DNA of 64,000 bases from Hippopus hippopus. Taxonomy: Eukaryota > Mollusca > Bivalvia > Cardiida > Cardiidae. The notes beneath the pieces were generated by a model that made no database searches, had not been told where the DNA came from, and saw nothing but the letters and a program-made list of their open reading frames with translations. Position 1 is the stretch's first letter, and the number at the start of each line of letters is the position of its first letter. Of the stretch, positions 1 through 13,900 are shown piece after piece. The stretch covers positions 5,702,746-5,766,745 of the forward strand of contig OX328106.1 of assembly GCA_946811185.2 (NCBI GenBank), read 5' to 3'. A program made the translations under genes and the position numbers.

Positions 1-80
1 TTTCTGAGGATTGATGATAGTCATTGCGACAAGATTCATTCCTCTTCCACTGCTCTCCATCCCTAGCTTCAGTTCCATCT
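1..80 (+). repeat. SINE fragment cut by window edge
   Basis: Contains the conserved middle of the window's tRNA-SINE family (GATGATAGTCATTGCGACAA, then CATTCCTC). Only this part is inside the window. Confidence 0.6.
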
Positions 81-884
81 GTGATGTCACAGGAAACTCA
101 GCAATCTCTGGAAACATCCAGGGAAACACCCAGTACTAGATCTAATACAATTCTTATTCTCACAAAATGAATTTTATTTCATTAACTTTTTACCACAATC
201 CCAAGTTTAACTACCCCAAGAATGATGGCCGTGGAATTCATTGTGCGAACTGCCATTTTTTTTGTTTCCCAAATGTTTTCTACCCTCTCATAGACAACTT
301 ACATTAGATCTAGAAACTGTTTAATTTGTTCTTGGCAAGTGCCTTTATTTTGATTGTGCCTAAAATTTTGTCGTTTGGTAAAGAGACAGATTCACGTGAT
401 AACTGAGGTATATGAGGTATTATAGTGGAAATGTACTGTACTTTAGATGTATCTACAGTCCTTAAGGAAAACATTGATGTATTAACAAAGAGTGTAAACA
501 AAAACAAAGTGTTTCACAGTTTTATCTTTACGTTAAGGTCACAGAGAGTATAACACTTTATCATCCTTGACCTTTATCACTTTCATGCATCCATCTTGAA
601 ATGGTGTCATGTAATCTTCTAGATATTTCAAAACAATCATGATATATCTTAAGAGCTGACACCTATCTATAGACACATGATTAAAAAAATATATATTCCA
701 TGTGATACAGCCAATGAGGTTAATCTAATCATCATGTTGACCAACTTGTAATTGTAAGAAATAAAGGATTTTAGAAGGGTGGGATAAATTGAAATTACAG
801 TGCTGGTAACATTTAACTTGTTTTCACTTTTGATTTTTTTTCTGGCTACTCAAAACTATCATATTGTATTGTATGGTGCTAAGT
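81..884. other. Upstream flank of IDUA, no gene recognised
   Basis: AT-rich sequence with short open frames only. I see no TATA box, CpG island or family match that I can support. Confidence 0.5.
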
Positions 885-1150
885 TCCCTTTTCAACATTC
901 AGTTATATCTTGGTAGCCAGTGTACCTATCCATGCAGAGTTTCTTTAACCTGTACTTTGCACAACATTCCTTATAAGCCACTGGCTGTTTTTCCACATAA
1001 CCACCATCAAAACAATGATCAATGGTGAGAGAGGAATGAATTCTGTCATGATAACTACCATCCTCGAAAAGAAATCCTTGAGCTCTGGATTCAAACAAAT
1101 GAACATCTGGTTCTAGATCCTGTATGCTACCAACTGTGCAATCAGGCTGT
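885..1150 (-). repeat. tRNA-derived SINE, minus strand
   Basis: Reads as the reverse of the family: 3' domain (mirror of CACTGGC...CAACATT) at the left, conserved middle (CCACATAACC, ATGATCA), and a decayed tRNA-like head near 1100-1150. Confidence 0.65.
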
Positions 1151-1370
1151 GCTTTTTCTTCTCAAAAGTTTGAAGCTGTAAATTTTTACATTAACCTCAG
1201 ATTAATTAAGTGTGATTTTTTTTTATTAATGTGTTTTCCCAGAAAGCAGCCATAAGCAACTGTGAGATGACATGGAAGTTTGTTTTGACCGCAAAATTCT
1301 GATCATCACAAGAATGAATTTATACATGGGAATACCTGTCATGCAATAGTCCAAGTTTATCTCTTGACCA

Positions 1371-1550
1371 GACTGAAATTTTGCTTAAATTGGGAGAGAG
1401 AGGAAAATGTTGTTGGTAAAGGAGAAAATGTTGGTTTCTTGCATATTCTCCTTTTCCAATGATTTTTGTAAAAGCCTTCCTCTCATGTTGTAGTAAAATA
1501 CAGAATCATCTGGTAATGTGTTACAATTAGCTTGTATAAAAACAGGTTAA
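1371..1550. repeat. Degenerate MITE-1 copy
   Basis: Retains the core GGAGAAAATG and TTCTCCTTTTCC plus the flank GGTAATGTGTTA, but the hairpin arms have diverged. Confidence 0.5.
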
Positions 1551-1846
1551 CATAGTCCTCTTCCATTCTGCAGCATGCAAGTCTTGAAAATATGTTTGCA
1601 AACAAGAGATATTGTTTATAACAAGTGTTTTCTCCTTTTGTCGTAATGTTTTATGCATCAAACCCTACTTTATGTCAACAGGCTCTTGTTTAACAGCCCA
1701 GAAAAAAGAAAAGTTTCAAAGACAAGGTATTTTCTCTTTTTCCTTTGATGTTTTCAAAGCCTCATCTATGTTGTCTAAATCTCCATTGTATAAAAGGTAT
1801 AAAATACTCTTTCTTTCAGCAGAAGATTCTTGAAGTTTATGACAAG

Positions 1847-1980
1847 ATGTTAAAGTTGCTTCCCTTGATCATCCTTTTCTTGCCCAAATCAGAAACTCTG
1901 GAAGCAAGTTTGTACATTAACACATCAACCTCAGCTACCATAGCACAGTTACCTCATTTCTGGAGATCTACAGGATTCTG
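1847..1980 (+). CDS. IDUA: IDUA coding exon 1: signal peptide and mature N-terminus
   Basis: Encodes residues 1-44 and two bases of Cys45. A lysine-leucine-rich hydrophobic leader (residues 1-13) looks like a secretory signal; FWRSTGF is the family N-terminal motif. The donor is GTATTT at 1981. The reading frame stays open upstream, so the true start could differ if an upstream exon is spliced at the AG ending at 1819. Confidence 0.85.
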
Positions 1981-4900
1981 GTATTTTGACTGCATTTCTT
2001 TTTAATATGAGCCATGCTCTGGCAAAAGGGGGTTTAATGCATCTCTGTAATAACTGTACCAAGCATGTCATTACATAATTATTGATGTATAAAATCTATT
2101 TAGTCTTACAGTTGACTGGATATGGAGGTAGAATATTTCTTTCTGCTTCGACATACAGAAAAGTTTACAAATAGCTAAAAGTTTCGACCAATGTCAGCCT
2201 GTGCAGACTGCGCAGGCTGACATGGGTCGATACTTTTTGCAGATGCATTAAGCCCCCTTTTCACAGAGCATGGCTCATCTGCTTGTTTGTTTAAATGGTA
2301 TTTAACTCTGTACCAGACGACAAAAATATCGACTTGTCCAAATTGAAAGCATCTGCAATTTGAATGTTGTTCAAATGATGGAAGTTGTCTTTTTTTTTTT
2401 TGAAACTTTATTGTCCACGTCTTTATGGTACTTGAGGGTCGTGGCCATCCCTCAATGCACCTTACAGATTGTTGTTAGTATTCTGTGTTAGTAATTGGAA
2501 GTTGTCTTTGATAGGTTAGAAAACATTGTGGGAAAAAGAGAAAATGCTGGTTACCAGCATTTTCTCTTTTTCCCACAGTGTTTTCAAACGGCTTCTTTCT
2601 CATGGTTGTTAAAACACCGGATTGTTTGGTAAAGGGTTACGGTTGTTTCAACATTATTTAGTTTTATCAAGGCAGCCAGTACTTTCCTGGAGTTTCTTTT
2701 CCCAGTACTTTGTACACTGTTCTTTCGAAGCCAAAGGCTCCCCCACGCAACCTTGATTGAAACAAAGATCAGGGACAAGTGTTTGCCTTGATTATACATG
2801 TATCTCCAATAAGTTTGAAAATGGGTCACCATGGGTCAATCAATTATAAAACTAGGTCAAAAGTTGCAAGGTCGCTCTACCTTGTTTACTTTTTGCCTGA
2901 TTTTAAAATTCATTCTTCTGGCAGGGACTAACATTCTGATCAACCACACAATAACAGATTGTCATCTCCACAATATTTTCCATACTTTTAAATGGTATGA
3001 TTTAAATCTGAATGCATTTTAGCATCCACATTGTTTACTTTTGGCTGCCACCGGGCCTTAAAGAATGGTTGGTGAATTTAAGGCCCTGATCACACTGTGT
3101 TTCAGTCCTCCGTTACCCCACAATGCTTCAGCGGGATTTGACCTAGGGGATGACATGGTTAAAAATCTGGCATTGATCGGTGCAATTCCACAGAGTGGTA
3201 TACAACAAGTTAGGATTCATTGGCTTTTGGCCCTTGTTCAAGTGGACAAGTAAGTAAATACTTACATTAGGCCACAACAAAATAAATGTGATTCTGGTTA
3301 CCTGACATTGTATAATTTTTCACCCGACCCTAAACACTTTTTTTTTCACCTGTTGATCGTTTGATATTTTACCACACCATACTGTTATAGTCTTTCTTGG
3401 AAAATTCTATGTAGATTTACCTCTATGAATCGCCCCTTGGAAGTGTTTGGAAAATTTAGACTCAACTAAATTGACTGCCTTTGCAGATCACAAATTCAGT
3501 CTGGTTAAAAAGTTGATTTCTTCCCTTGTAGAGGAAGAAAAAATTATGGTTACTAGCATTTTCTACTTTTTTTTTTTTTTTTTTTCAAAAGTTGTCTTCT
3601 TTGGCGATTTCTTGTTGAATCCTTTTATTACCTTTTTGAATAAATACTGTAAACAGCTTATTTTAGACTTTTAAAGACATGTACTACAGTATGGTAATAT
3701 TTGATATTCTGTTTATGCAAATGTTTTTGATATAGACAAGACTAAAATTAGGTTGTAAGGATAGAGTGAAAAAGTTGTGGTTGCATTTCATTTACTGTAT
3801 AAGTGGAAATTTTTGCGACATGGAAATTTTTGCAATTTCGCAAATTTGAAAAATTTGCAAACTTTTCTGTTCACATATTTTTACCACAAGTATACCAACA
3901 AATAATGAGCGTCTTGAATTCGCAAAGATTTTTGTAGGCAAAATGTCTCTAATCGGTAATTCACAAATTTTTCCACTCATGTATATATCCACGTATACAG
4001 TATCAGGGGCGTAACCAGGTTTATAGAAACATTACGCACTCCAGTTTGAGATTCTATTTTAACAAAATTATAGACATGTCCAAATTGAATGCATCTGCAG
4101 AGGAAAAATTATATGTAGCTCTAACAATGATCACATTTCTTTGAAAGGATGGAAAACATTTTGGGAAGAGGAGAAAATGCTGATTTACAAGGTAACAAGC
4201 ATTTCCTCCTTTTCCCACAGTGTTTTCTACCTTTTCTGGTTCAAAATCCCACCATTCGAGTTTCATTTTATTTTTCATCCGCAAATGCCGTGAGTTTGGA
4301 CAGGTCTAAAATTTTGTTGTTTGGTAAAGAGTTAAGTGAGAAAACGCCTCATATTCCCCTTTTTTTCAGCGTAGCTGAATGCACTGGCTTTTGACCTACT
4401 TTTTGCTATTATAAATAATAAATACTTTTTGCTATTATAAATAAATATAAATTTGCAATTGGTCAAAAATATGGACATGCTCATTTTATTTTTCATCCGC
4501 AAATGCCGTGAGTTTGGACAGGTCTAAAATTTTGTTGTTTGGTAAAGAGTTAAGTGAGAAAACGCCTCATATTCCCCTTTTTTTCAGCGTAGCTGAATGC
4601 ACTGGCTTTTGACCTACTTTTTGCTATTATAAATAATAAATACTTTTTGCTATTATAAATAAATATAAATTTGCAATTGGTCAAAAATATGGACATGCTT
4701 ATTCTACGAGCCCCTGCAGGCCTATTGGTGGGCAAATTTACGCAGTCTATCGTTTTAAAAGATGTATTACATTATGCACTTGCCTATATTGTGCCTTATG
4801 GATGTTATTCCCTACTTTATTTCAAAGCAGGATTGAGAATGGTACCATAGTATACAACTTTACAGATCTGGACAATCTAATAGATCTCCTTTATCAAAAT

Positions 4901-7900
4901 GGGCTCAAACCAGGCTTCGAACTGATGGGTAATCCAGGTGGGCTGTTCAAGGATTTTGATACCCGGACTGATGTGGTCATGTGGAAAGATCTAGTGACCC
5001 AGGTTGCCCAGAGATATGTAGGTATGAACATATTTGCTTTACTGCTGATAGATTAAATAGTTCTAAATGATTAGGTTAATTCTTTACCACACACAAAAAA
5101 AAAATTGACTTGTTCAGATTGAAAGCATTTGCAAATGACAAATTTAGTGGGACGGAAGTTATGGAATTTGTATTAGAAAGGATAGAAAACCTTGTGGGAA
5201 AAGGATAAAATGCTGGTTACCAGCATTTCCACATTTTCCCACAGTTCTTTTAAAAGCTTCTTTCTCAGGGGGTTTAAAACTATGGATTGTGTAGTTGTTT
5301 TTGACAATTTTCATACATCCATAATTTTCACCATAATAAATATGGTGGTGTGAAAATTGTCACAAAATGTAGAAGGCATTAATTTCATCTTAAATTTCTT
5401 GAATAAGGCAATGGTCGAAATATTGAAGACAGAGTTAACATTTTGAAGTTGTGTAAAATTTTTTGTGTCTACTTTATATCCTCTTAACATTTATTGCAAT
5501 GGTAGAAACATTTCACACACATGTGTAGCTTCAAGGGACAACATGCAGAGTACAGGTCTCTAGTCTCCTAGGATAAGGTCACAGCAGGAGGCTGAAAGCT
5601 CTTTTTATGAACAATCTTTTTTTTTGACAAAAACAAACATCAAGTTATTATTATGCCCCCCCTTCAACGAAGTGGGGGTATATTGCTTTGCTAATGTCGG
5701 TCCGTCCGTCGGTCGGTCGGTCCGTCCGTCGGTCGGTCGGTCGGTAGACCATACCTTGTCCGGATGATAACTAGACACAGAATTGACTTAGGTTCGTCAA
5801 ATTTGGCACAGACATTTGTCTTGGAGTGTAGATGATCCCTATTGATTTTGAGATCAATCGGTCAAAGGTCAAGGTCACAGTGACCGTCAACATGTTGATA
5901 TATAGACCAAACGTTGTCTGGATGATAACAAGACACAGAATTGACCTAGGTTCGTCAAATTTGGCACACACATGCATCTTGGAGTGTAGATGATCCCTAT
6001 TGATTTTGAGATCAATCGGTCAAAGGTCAAGGTCACAGTGACCGTCAACATGTTGATATATAGACCAAACGTTGTCCGGATGATAACTAGACACAGAATT
6101 GACCTAGGTTCGTCAAATTTTGCACAGACATTTGTCTTGGAGTGTAGATGATCCCTATTGATTTTGAGGTCAATCGGTCAAAGGTCAAGGTCACGGTGAC
6201 CGTCAACATGTTGATATATAGACCAAACATTGTCCGGATGATAACTAGACACAGAATTGACCTAGGTTCGTCAAATTTTGCACAGACATGCGTCTTGGAG
6301 TGCAGATGATCCCTATGGATTTTGAGATTAATCCATCAACGGTCAAGGTCACAGTGGCCTTCAACATGTTGATATATAGACCAAACCTTGTCCGGATGAT
6401 AACTAGACACAGAATTGACCTAGGTTCGTCAAATTTTGCACAGACATGCGTCTTGGAGTGTAGATGATCCCTATCGATTTTGAGATTAATCCATCAAAGG
6501 TCAAGGTCACAGTGGCCTTCAACTTAATGATATATAGACCAAACCTTGTCCGGATGATAACTAGACACAGAATTGACCTAGGATTCTTCAAATTCTGTAC
6601 AGATATTCATCTTGGAGTGTAAATGATCCCTATCGATTTTAAGGTTAATCCGTGAAAGGTCAAGGTCACAGTGACCACCAGATGATTCAGGGCCCGCGCT
6701 GCCGTTCGCCACTTGAGCCATTTGCTCAAAAAAAATTAAAGTGTCTCAAAAATCATCATATGTGGCTCAACTTGTGGCTCCAACATTTTATTCGTGTATT
6801 ATCGGGGACGTAGTAAGCATCGAAGTCGACTGGGAAAAAGTGGAAGTCGAACGCGTGTGCCGAAAAGAAAATCGATAACCCAGTCTGTGTATCGGCGACT
6901 GTTTACAATCTTGTATGTATACACACGGCAGTGTGTATAATTATGCGAACTGTTGACAGATTATCACGTTTAACAATTGAAGTGGGCTATAAATCAAAAA
7001 GATGACATCGATATTTCCCAATCAATTCTTTTGATATCAGTTTATGAACTGTGCCACTTCCTGTATCAGTATGGCAGTAGGGGGGCATGACTGTTTTACA
7101 AACAGACATCTTCTTATGTTTTGTTGTGTTTTTTTCTCTAGATCTTTATGGACTGGGGTATGTGTCCCTGTGGAATTTTGAAACCTGGAATGAACCAGAT
7201 TGCCATGACTTTGACCAAGTACATATGTCAGTTCAAGGTATCTGCTGAGAATTTTATCATTTTAGAATGTGTACTTGTCCTTTGTGTGCTCAGTTCTGAT
7301 ACACATGTACTTTGAAGTTCAATTTTTTTTTCTCTATAGAGATTTTTTTCATATTTTTCTTCAGGATTCTTAAATTACTATGATGCCTGTTCTGAGGGCC
7401 TGAATGCCGTGTCACCGTTACTCAAGTTAGGCGGGCCAGGTGACGGCTGCACGAGTACAAAATATGCAGATGCCCTGTTACATCATGTTGTGGATGGTAT
7501 CAACTATTTCACTGGAAAAAAGGGAACCAGACTTGACTTTATTTCATTTCATAGAAAAGTAAGACACATATATTTGAGTCATGCATCTGCAAAAGTTATT
7601 GACCAAGGTCAGCCTGTGCAGTTTGCACAGGCTGACCTGTGTCAAAACTTTTACTATTGGTAAATATTCTGCATGTCAGAGGTCCATTCTAATTCATGAT
7701 TAAGTCAGTTTTTAGACAAAATAGACTTTATGGATCCATAATTGTATAACTTGCTTGGTATAATGCATCAAGGAAATGCAGTAAACCTCCTTTTCCCATA
7801 GTGCTGCCCATTTGTTTTGCATTATCCATTTCAATAAAGTCTGATGTATACAAGCTTTGAAAATTGAAAACAAGAAATGTAGGAAAGGGAACAGTTGCTT

Positions 7901-10900
7901 TTAAGAAGCAATTACTCCTTTTGCCATAATGTTTCCACATCATTGACAGACATATTTTCCTTTTTCTTCCTTTGAAATGTGTGATCGATTTTTGTGGGCT
8001 TGAAATTAGCATGAACATGACATGTATAGTCATTGCAATAGGTTGAGAAAAAAAAAAAATGGGTAAAACCAACCAATTGTTGTGGCTCACCAACTTTAAC
8101 GTTGTACTGCACAATCCCAAATTTTTAACAACCCTGTGGAAAAATGCCTCTAAAAACATTGTGGGAAAAGGAGAAAATGCTGGTAACCAGCATTTTCTTC
8201 TTTTCTCACAATGCTTTTCTACTTTATCAAGGACAAATTCCACCATTCAGCCAACTTTGATTTGTCATTTTTTCAATTTGGACTAGTCTGTGATTTTTTC
8301 ATTTGATAAAGAGTTAACCATTTACCAAACAATCTAATGTATTCACAACTCAGGGAAAGAAGGCTTCTGAAAACAGTCTTGGGAAAAGGGGAAAATGCTG
8401 ATTACCAGTTACACCCTAAGGATGGAATTTGCACTAGAAAGGATAGAAAACTATGTTGGAGAAGGAGAAAATACTGGTAACCAGCATTTTCTCCTTTTCC
8501 CACAATGCTTTCAAAAGTCTGCTTCTTCAGGGTTATTTAAACAGGGTATTGTTTGGTAAGGCCTTGACTAGAGAAATTTGTTGAAAAGGTGGTCAGTATG
8601 GCTTAAGATGACTGCTGACACATGAAAAGTTGTGAATGTGATGAATTAAAAATAGGGCATACAAGCAATTTCCCCATTTGTCCAATTGTTTTCACGCACC
8701 TTCCTCTTCAGAGATCTCAATGAGGAATCAGCATTTGGGATAGTATTTACTTAAAAATATGGGGGAAAAAAGTCTACCTCTTTTTTTGCAGGGTGGTGGA
8801 TCATCAGAAAGGATTATTATGGATGAGATAGAACTAATGAAACTTATCAAACTTGCATTTCCTACCCTAGCTGATAAGCCATTTTATAATGAGTAAGTTC
8901 AGATCTGTATAGACATAGTTTGATAGATTAAATCGTCTACATGTATTACATAAAGGCTAAATTGATACAACCAATTTGGTTTTATGTTACTCAGAACATG
9001 AACTGTTTCCTTCAAAGGGTAGAAAACATTGTGGAAAAAGGAGAAAATGCTGGTTACCAGCATTTTCTCCATTTTCAAAAGCCTTATTCAGGGTTTGTTA
9101 AAACTTGAGGTTGTGTGCTAAAGGGTTAAATGATGGGGGTCATCTATTGAAAGGGCAGAAAACATTGTTTGAAAAGTAGAAAATGCTGTTTACGTGTATT
9201 TTCTCCCTTTACCAATTATGTTTTCAAGAGACCTTCTCAGGGTTGTTAAAACTGAAGATTGCAATCCAGAGTTGCATGGACAAAAATGGCTTTCTAAAAC
9301 ATTGTAGGGAAAGAAGAAAATGATGATACCCAGCATTTTCCACTTTTCCCAAAGTTTTCTATCACTTCAAAGACAGATCACAACATTTGAGCCACATTTA
9401 ATTGTCAGTCTACAAAATATGCTATGAATTTGGACAAGTCTACAATTTTGTCCTGTGATAAAGAGTCAAGTCACAGTTAGTCAGAGCTCCGGGTAGAGGG
9501 AGTGAACTTGATTTTAAAATTGAAATTATTAATTATTCTCCCTTAACTCTTTACCAAACGACAAAATTCAAGACTAGTCCAAATTGAAAGCATTTGCAGA
9601 CGATAAAATAATTGTGATTCAAATTTCGAAGATTGTTTTAGGAAGGATAGAAAACATCGTGGGAAATGGAGAAAATGCTGGTTACCAGCATTTTCTCCTT
9701 TTCCCACATTGTTTTCAAAAGGCTTCTTTTTCAGGGTTGTTAAAGGTCGAGTTTATGTGGTAACAGGTTAAAACCCTATGTTGTGGGTACTCATTAGAAT
9801 CGTCTCATCGAGACGATTCTAACGATGAGACAATGCTAATGAGTACCCACAACAAAGGGTTTGGAAGAGAAATTATGGACTTGGAATACCATCACTTTTT
9901 CTTATCTGGAGCCCTGGTTAGTGACAGGCCTAGGTTATCTATTTTCTCATTTTGTAGTGAGGCTGATCCTCTGGTAGGCTGGTCTAAAGATGAAGAATGG
10001 CGGGCTGATGCCACTTATGCTGCAATTGTTGCAAAAGTAAATATTTGTGGATGTTATAAACCCATTGTTGTTTTTACCAAAATATGTAATGAAGTAGGAG
10101 ACAGTGTAGATCCAAGATCAGACTGCACCTTCTGTGCAGTCTGATCTTGATCTACCCTGTCCGCAAAAAAAAAAAAACTTAAGTTGGTTCCAGCGCTTTA
10201 TGGTTAAAGACAAACTGATTAATGAGTTATTTGCGCAAAAATCAAATTTTCAATGATATATGATTTTGGTGTTGAAAAAAAGGACGGTAGTTTTGCAGCC
10301 TGGGATGCTGTTTATTTTCAAGCTACAGATGAAATTGTTGTCTGCCATTTCTTATAATTTTGGTAAGTCCAAGTTTTCCGTGTTTTGCAAAAAGTTGAAA
10401 GCATTTTTCTTCGTATGGTAGCTAGATGAACCTGTCAGAAGTCCATTTTTAGTGGCACACTAACAACATGACTTCTCTTCTGGTAGATAATAACTCAACA
10501 TCAGAAGAGGTTTATAGCAAACCCGAGTTCAGTGATAAAGAATTATGCGTTGCTAAGCAACGACAACGCCTTCCTGAGTTGGTACCCCCATCAGTTCAGT
10601 CAGAGGACACTGTTGGCAAGGTTACAGATCAACACAACCAGCCCGCCCCATACACAGCTTTTCCAGAAACCTGTACACGCTGTGAAGGGTTTACTTGCAC
10701 TGCTTGGAGAAACACAGTTGCAAGCTAAACTCGAAGGTAACAGTATGGATTATATAACCTTCCAAGGTGGGGATTGAACCCATGACCTCTTGATCCTAAG
10801 TCAAACGCTCTTCCACATCACTACAAAAGCCAGCTCTATAGCATAGTAGTATATATTATATTTCATGTGTCTATTTTTAGAAATGTTATGGGTAAAGAAA

Positions 10901-13900
10901 TGTCGTAATTTAAGCTGGGGGAATTATTTCCCCGTCGCAGTGAATATTTTCCTCCTGCCGAAAATCTGGAACTACTTTTTTAAGTTTTTAAGTTTTAAAA
11001 GTGGCATTCGTTGACAAAATAATCAGAGGAAATATAATATATAATTTATTACATCAGCTTGTGGTTAATATGGGGAAATATTTGCCTCAAAAGGGAAAGG
11101 TCCGCGAAAATAACTCGTGCCTTATGGCACTCGTTATTTTCGCATACCTTTCCCTTTTTCGGCAAATATTTCCCCATATTAACCACAAGCTGATGAAATA
11201 AACTCTATAAGTTTCACCTCATACAAACATTTGCTATACATTTACACGCACCATGCTCTGTGAAAAGGGGATTCAATGCATCTGCAAAAAGTATCAACTC
11301 AGGTAAGTCCTGCACAGTTCCTGCAGGCTGACAAAAGTCAAATTTTTTTTGCTATTTATAAATTTCCTACATGTCCAAGGGCCATTCTACTGCATGATTC
11401 AGTCAGTTGTTAGGCAAAATGGATTTTATGGATCCATAGTTATGTGAAGGCTTGCTTTGTATAACCCTTTACCACACAATGACGACTTTTAACACCCCTG
11501 AAAGAGATGGCTTTTGAAAACATTGTGGGAAAAGGAGAAAATGCTGGTTACCAGTATTTTCTCCTTTTCCCACAATGTTTTCTACCCTATCAAAGAAAAC
11601 TCATTTCATATGAGCCACATTGAAACTGTCATCAGCAAATGCTTTCAATTCAGACAGGTCTAAAATCTTGACGTGTGGTAAAGGGATAATATATGTATGG
11701 GATAGAAAACGAGTGCCGTGGTATATGGGAAATATACACGAGCATTAGCGAGTGTATATTTCCCATATACCACGGCACGAGATTTTCTATCTAACTTAGA
11801 CCACGTGACTATTTATTCGTGCTTTTCATGTTAAATGTACAAGTGCGTATGAGATAAGCTTGTCACAAAATGAAGTCATTATGATGGTTAGAATTAGATT
11901 TATTGCATCAGATTCAAAAGAAACAAAAGGTATAATTTCTATCAAAGTGCTAAATCATTCATTAAGATATTTAATCAAGGTAAAACTCATTGTGGAGTGT
12001 TCAAGATCAAACTACTATTTGTCTGCAATATTTTGAAAACGTTACATTTCAACTGAACTGTCTATTTTATTACGAAAAACGTAGAATATTTTCGAAAAAG
12101 GTTGGTTTTTTTTTTTTTTTTTTTTATCATGTTCAATACGTGAATTCCTGCACGGCCTGGTAGCTCAACGGCTAGCATATCTGACTTGTGAGCTGGTAGT
12201 TGCAGGTTCGATACTCGGTTGCGGCAAGCTCTCTTTCCTCGATTTTTCGCCTCTAACCTCAGATGTGTGTGAGAAAAGTAGTCAGTAACTTGAAAAGAAA
12301 ATTTGTCAGTATTGGTATGAGAAAGCCACATGCATAGGTGCACTGACCACCGTGACATGACCTTAGCTATTAAACTACAAACAAACACAAGACCGCAGTG
12401 GAATTTGTTTTTATTTTTAGTACAAATGAAATTTTATGTTTTTAAAATTATAGAGAAAAATTGCTTAGTTGTTTTGTTGTGGTAGAGAAAGGCAGAAAAA
12501 ATATGCATAGGTTCACTGACCGCTGTGATTTCATCTAATGGAACATTAGTTTTCTTTTTCCTTACTGGAGTCTTATATTTTCTTCTGTCAAAAGCACGCT
12601 CCACTGAATCATATTTTCCAAATTGTGTTTTACCGCGAAAGGTACATTTTGCTCTGACTCGATATTGCAGACAAAACTTGTTGGAATTCATGTGCAGGAT
12701 ATACTATCGTTGTATATCTAGATATACAACTGTGGGAGTTGTTTCTTCGATATATATTTTTGAAATACTGATCGCTGATTGGTCAATTCGCTACATACGT
12801 GGTCTAACACAGGGATGCATTAATTTCCCAGAGCATTGTTCCTATCTCTCTGGGATAGACCAGTGTACAACAATATCTTGGCTCTTACTCACCAACTATT
12901 CTCTAGCCAATCAGAATAAGTCATTGCTTTATTACACTGCTTGAGGAGATTTTACAGTGTAAAATATGTTTCTGCTTTTGGCCGACCTGAACCAGGTGGT
13001 CCTTTGTCAAAAATAGTCTCTACAGAATTAAAATGGGAGTGGTATGGTAATTATGGTATAGAACACTATATCGATAGTCAATGGACTTTGGTTCGAATTC
13101 CTTGACTGGCAACATTTTAACTCTTTACCAGATGACAGAATTTTAGCCTTGTCCAAATTGAAAACATTTGCAGACGACAATTTCAGTGTGGCACAAATGG
13201 TGCTTTTTCTCTTTCTCTTTTTTTTAGGGTAGAAAACTTTGTGGGAAAAGGAGAAAATGCTGGTTACCAGCATTTTCTCCTTTTCCCACAATGTTTTTCG
13301 AGAGGCTTCTTTCCCAGGGTCGTCAAAAATCGGCATTGTGCAGTAAAGGGTTAAAAAGTAAAATTTCAAAGGTCTTTGAACAGTTCCATCTTCTTGAATA
13401 ACCGTTTAAAACTAAACAATACTGCAGCATATAGCCTTATGTTTTCAAAGGCTTGTTGCACATTTGTCTCATCATGTCCTGTTACTGTAGGTGGTAAGAC
13501 TGCCATATGCACACATTTATACTTACTATCAACTTATGGAATTGCAATATATAGATTAGGAATCTCTCATTTGTTATCGATATTTGCTATCTGTTTTCTT
13601 TTTTCCTTATGTTTCCTGTAGTACCATGGAAATTTCCCTTATGGTGATAATTTTAACCAGAAAACTATTTGACCACCCATATCTCATGTTATGATTTAAT
13701 TATGCATCTGAGAGGAATAAAGTGTATTGTACAAAAAAACTTTCTATATAAAATCTTATGCCCTACAAATTTGGAATTAGTATTTTAATGTTTCTCACTG
13801 CCTTTCTCTTTGTTTTTCCACAGGTGTTGGACCATTTGAGGGACAAATAGATGCATTGAGTAGTGTTCATTTTCCAGAAGTGAATGGTACAGCAGATAGG

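Noticed and set aside
7728..8246. 172-residue minus-strand open frame in IDUA intron 5
   Set aside because: It is largely translation of MITE-3 and MITE-1 sequence (peptides like [18 protein letters not shown] recur in many frames across the window).
10757..10825. Possible functional tRNA gene
   Set aside because: The acceptor arms do not pair, and tRNA-like heads of SINEs are common in the window.
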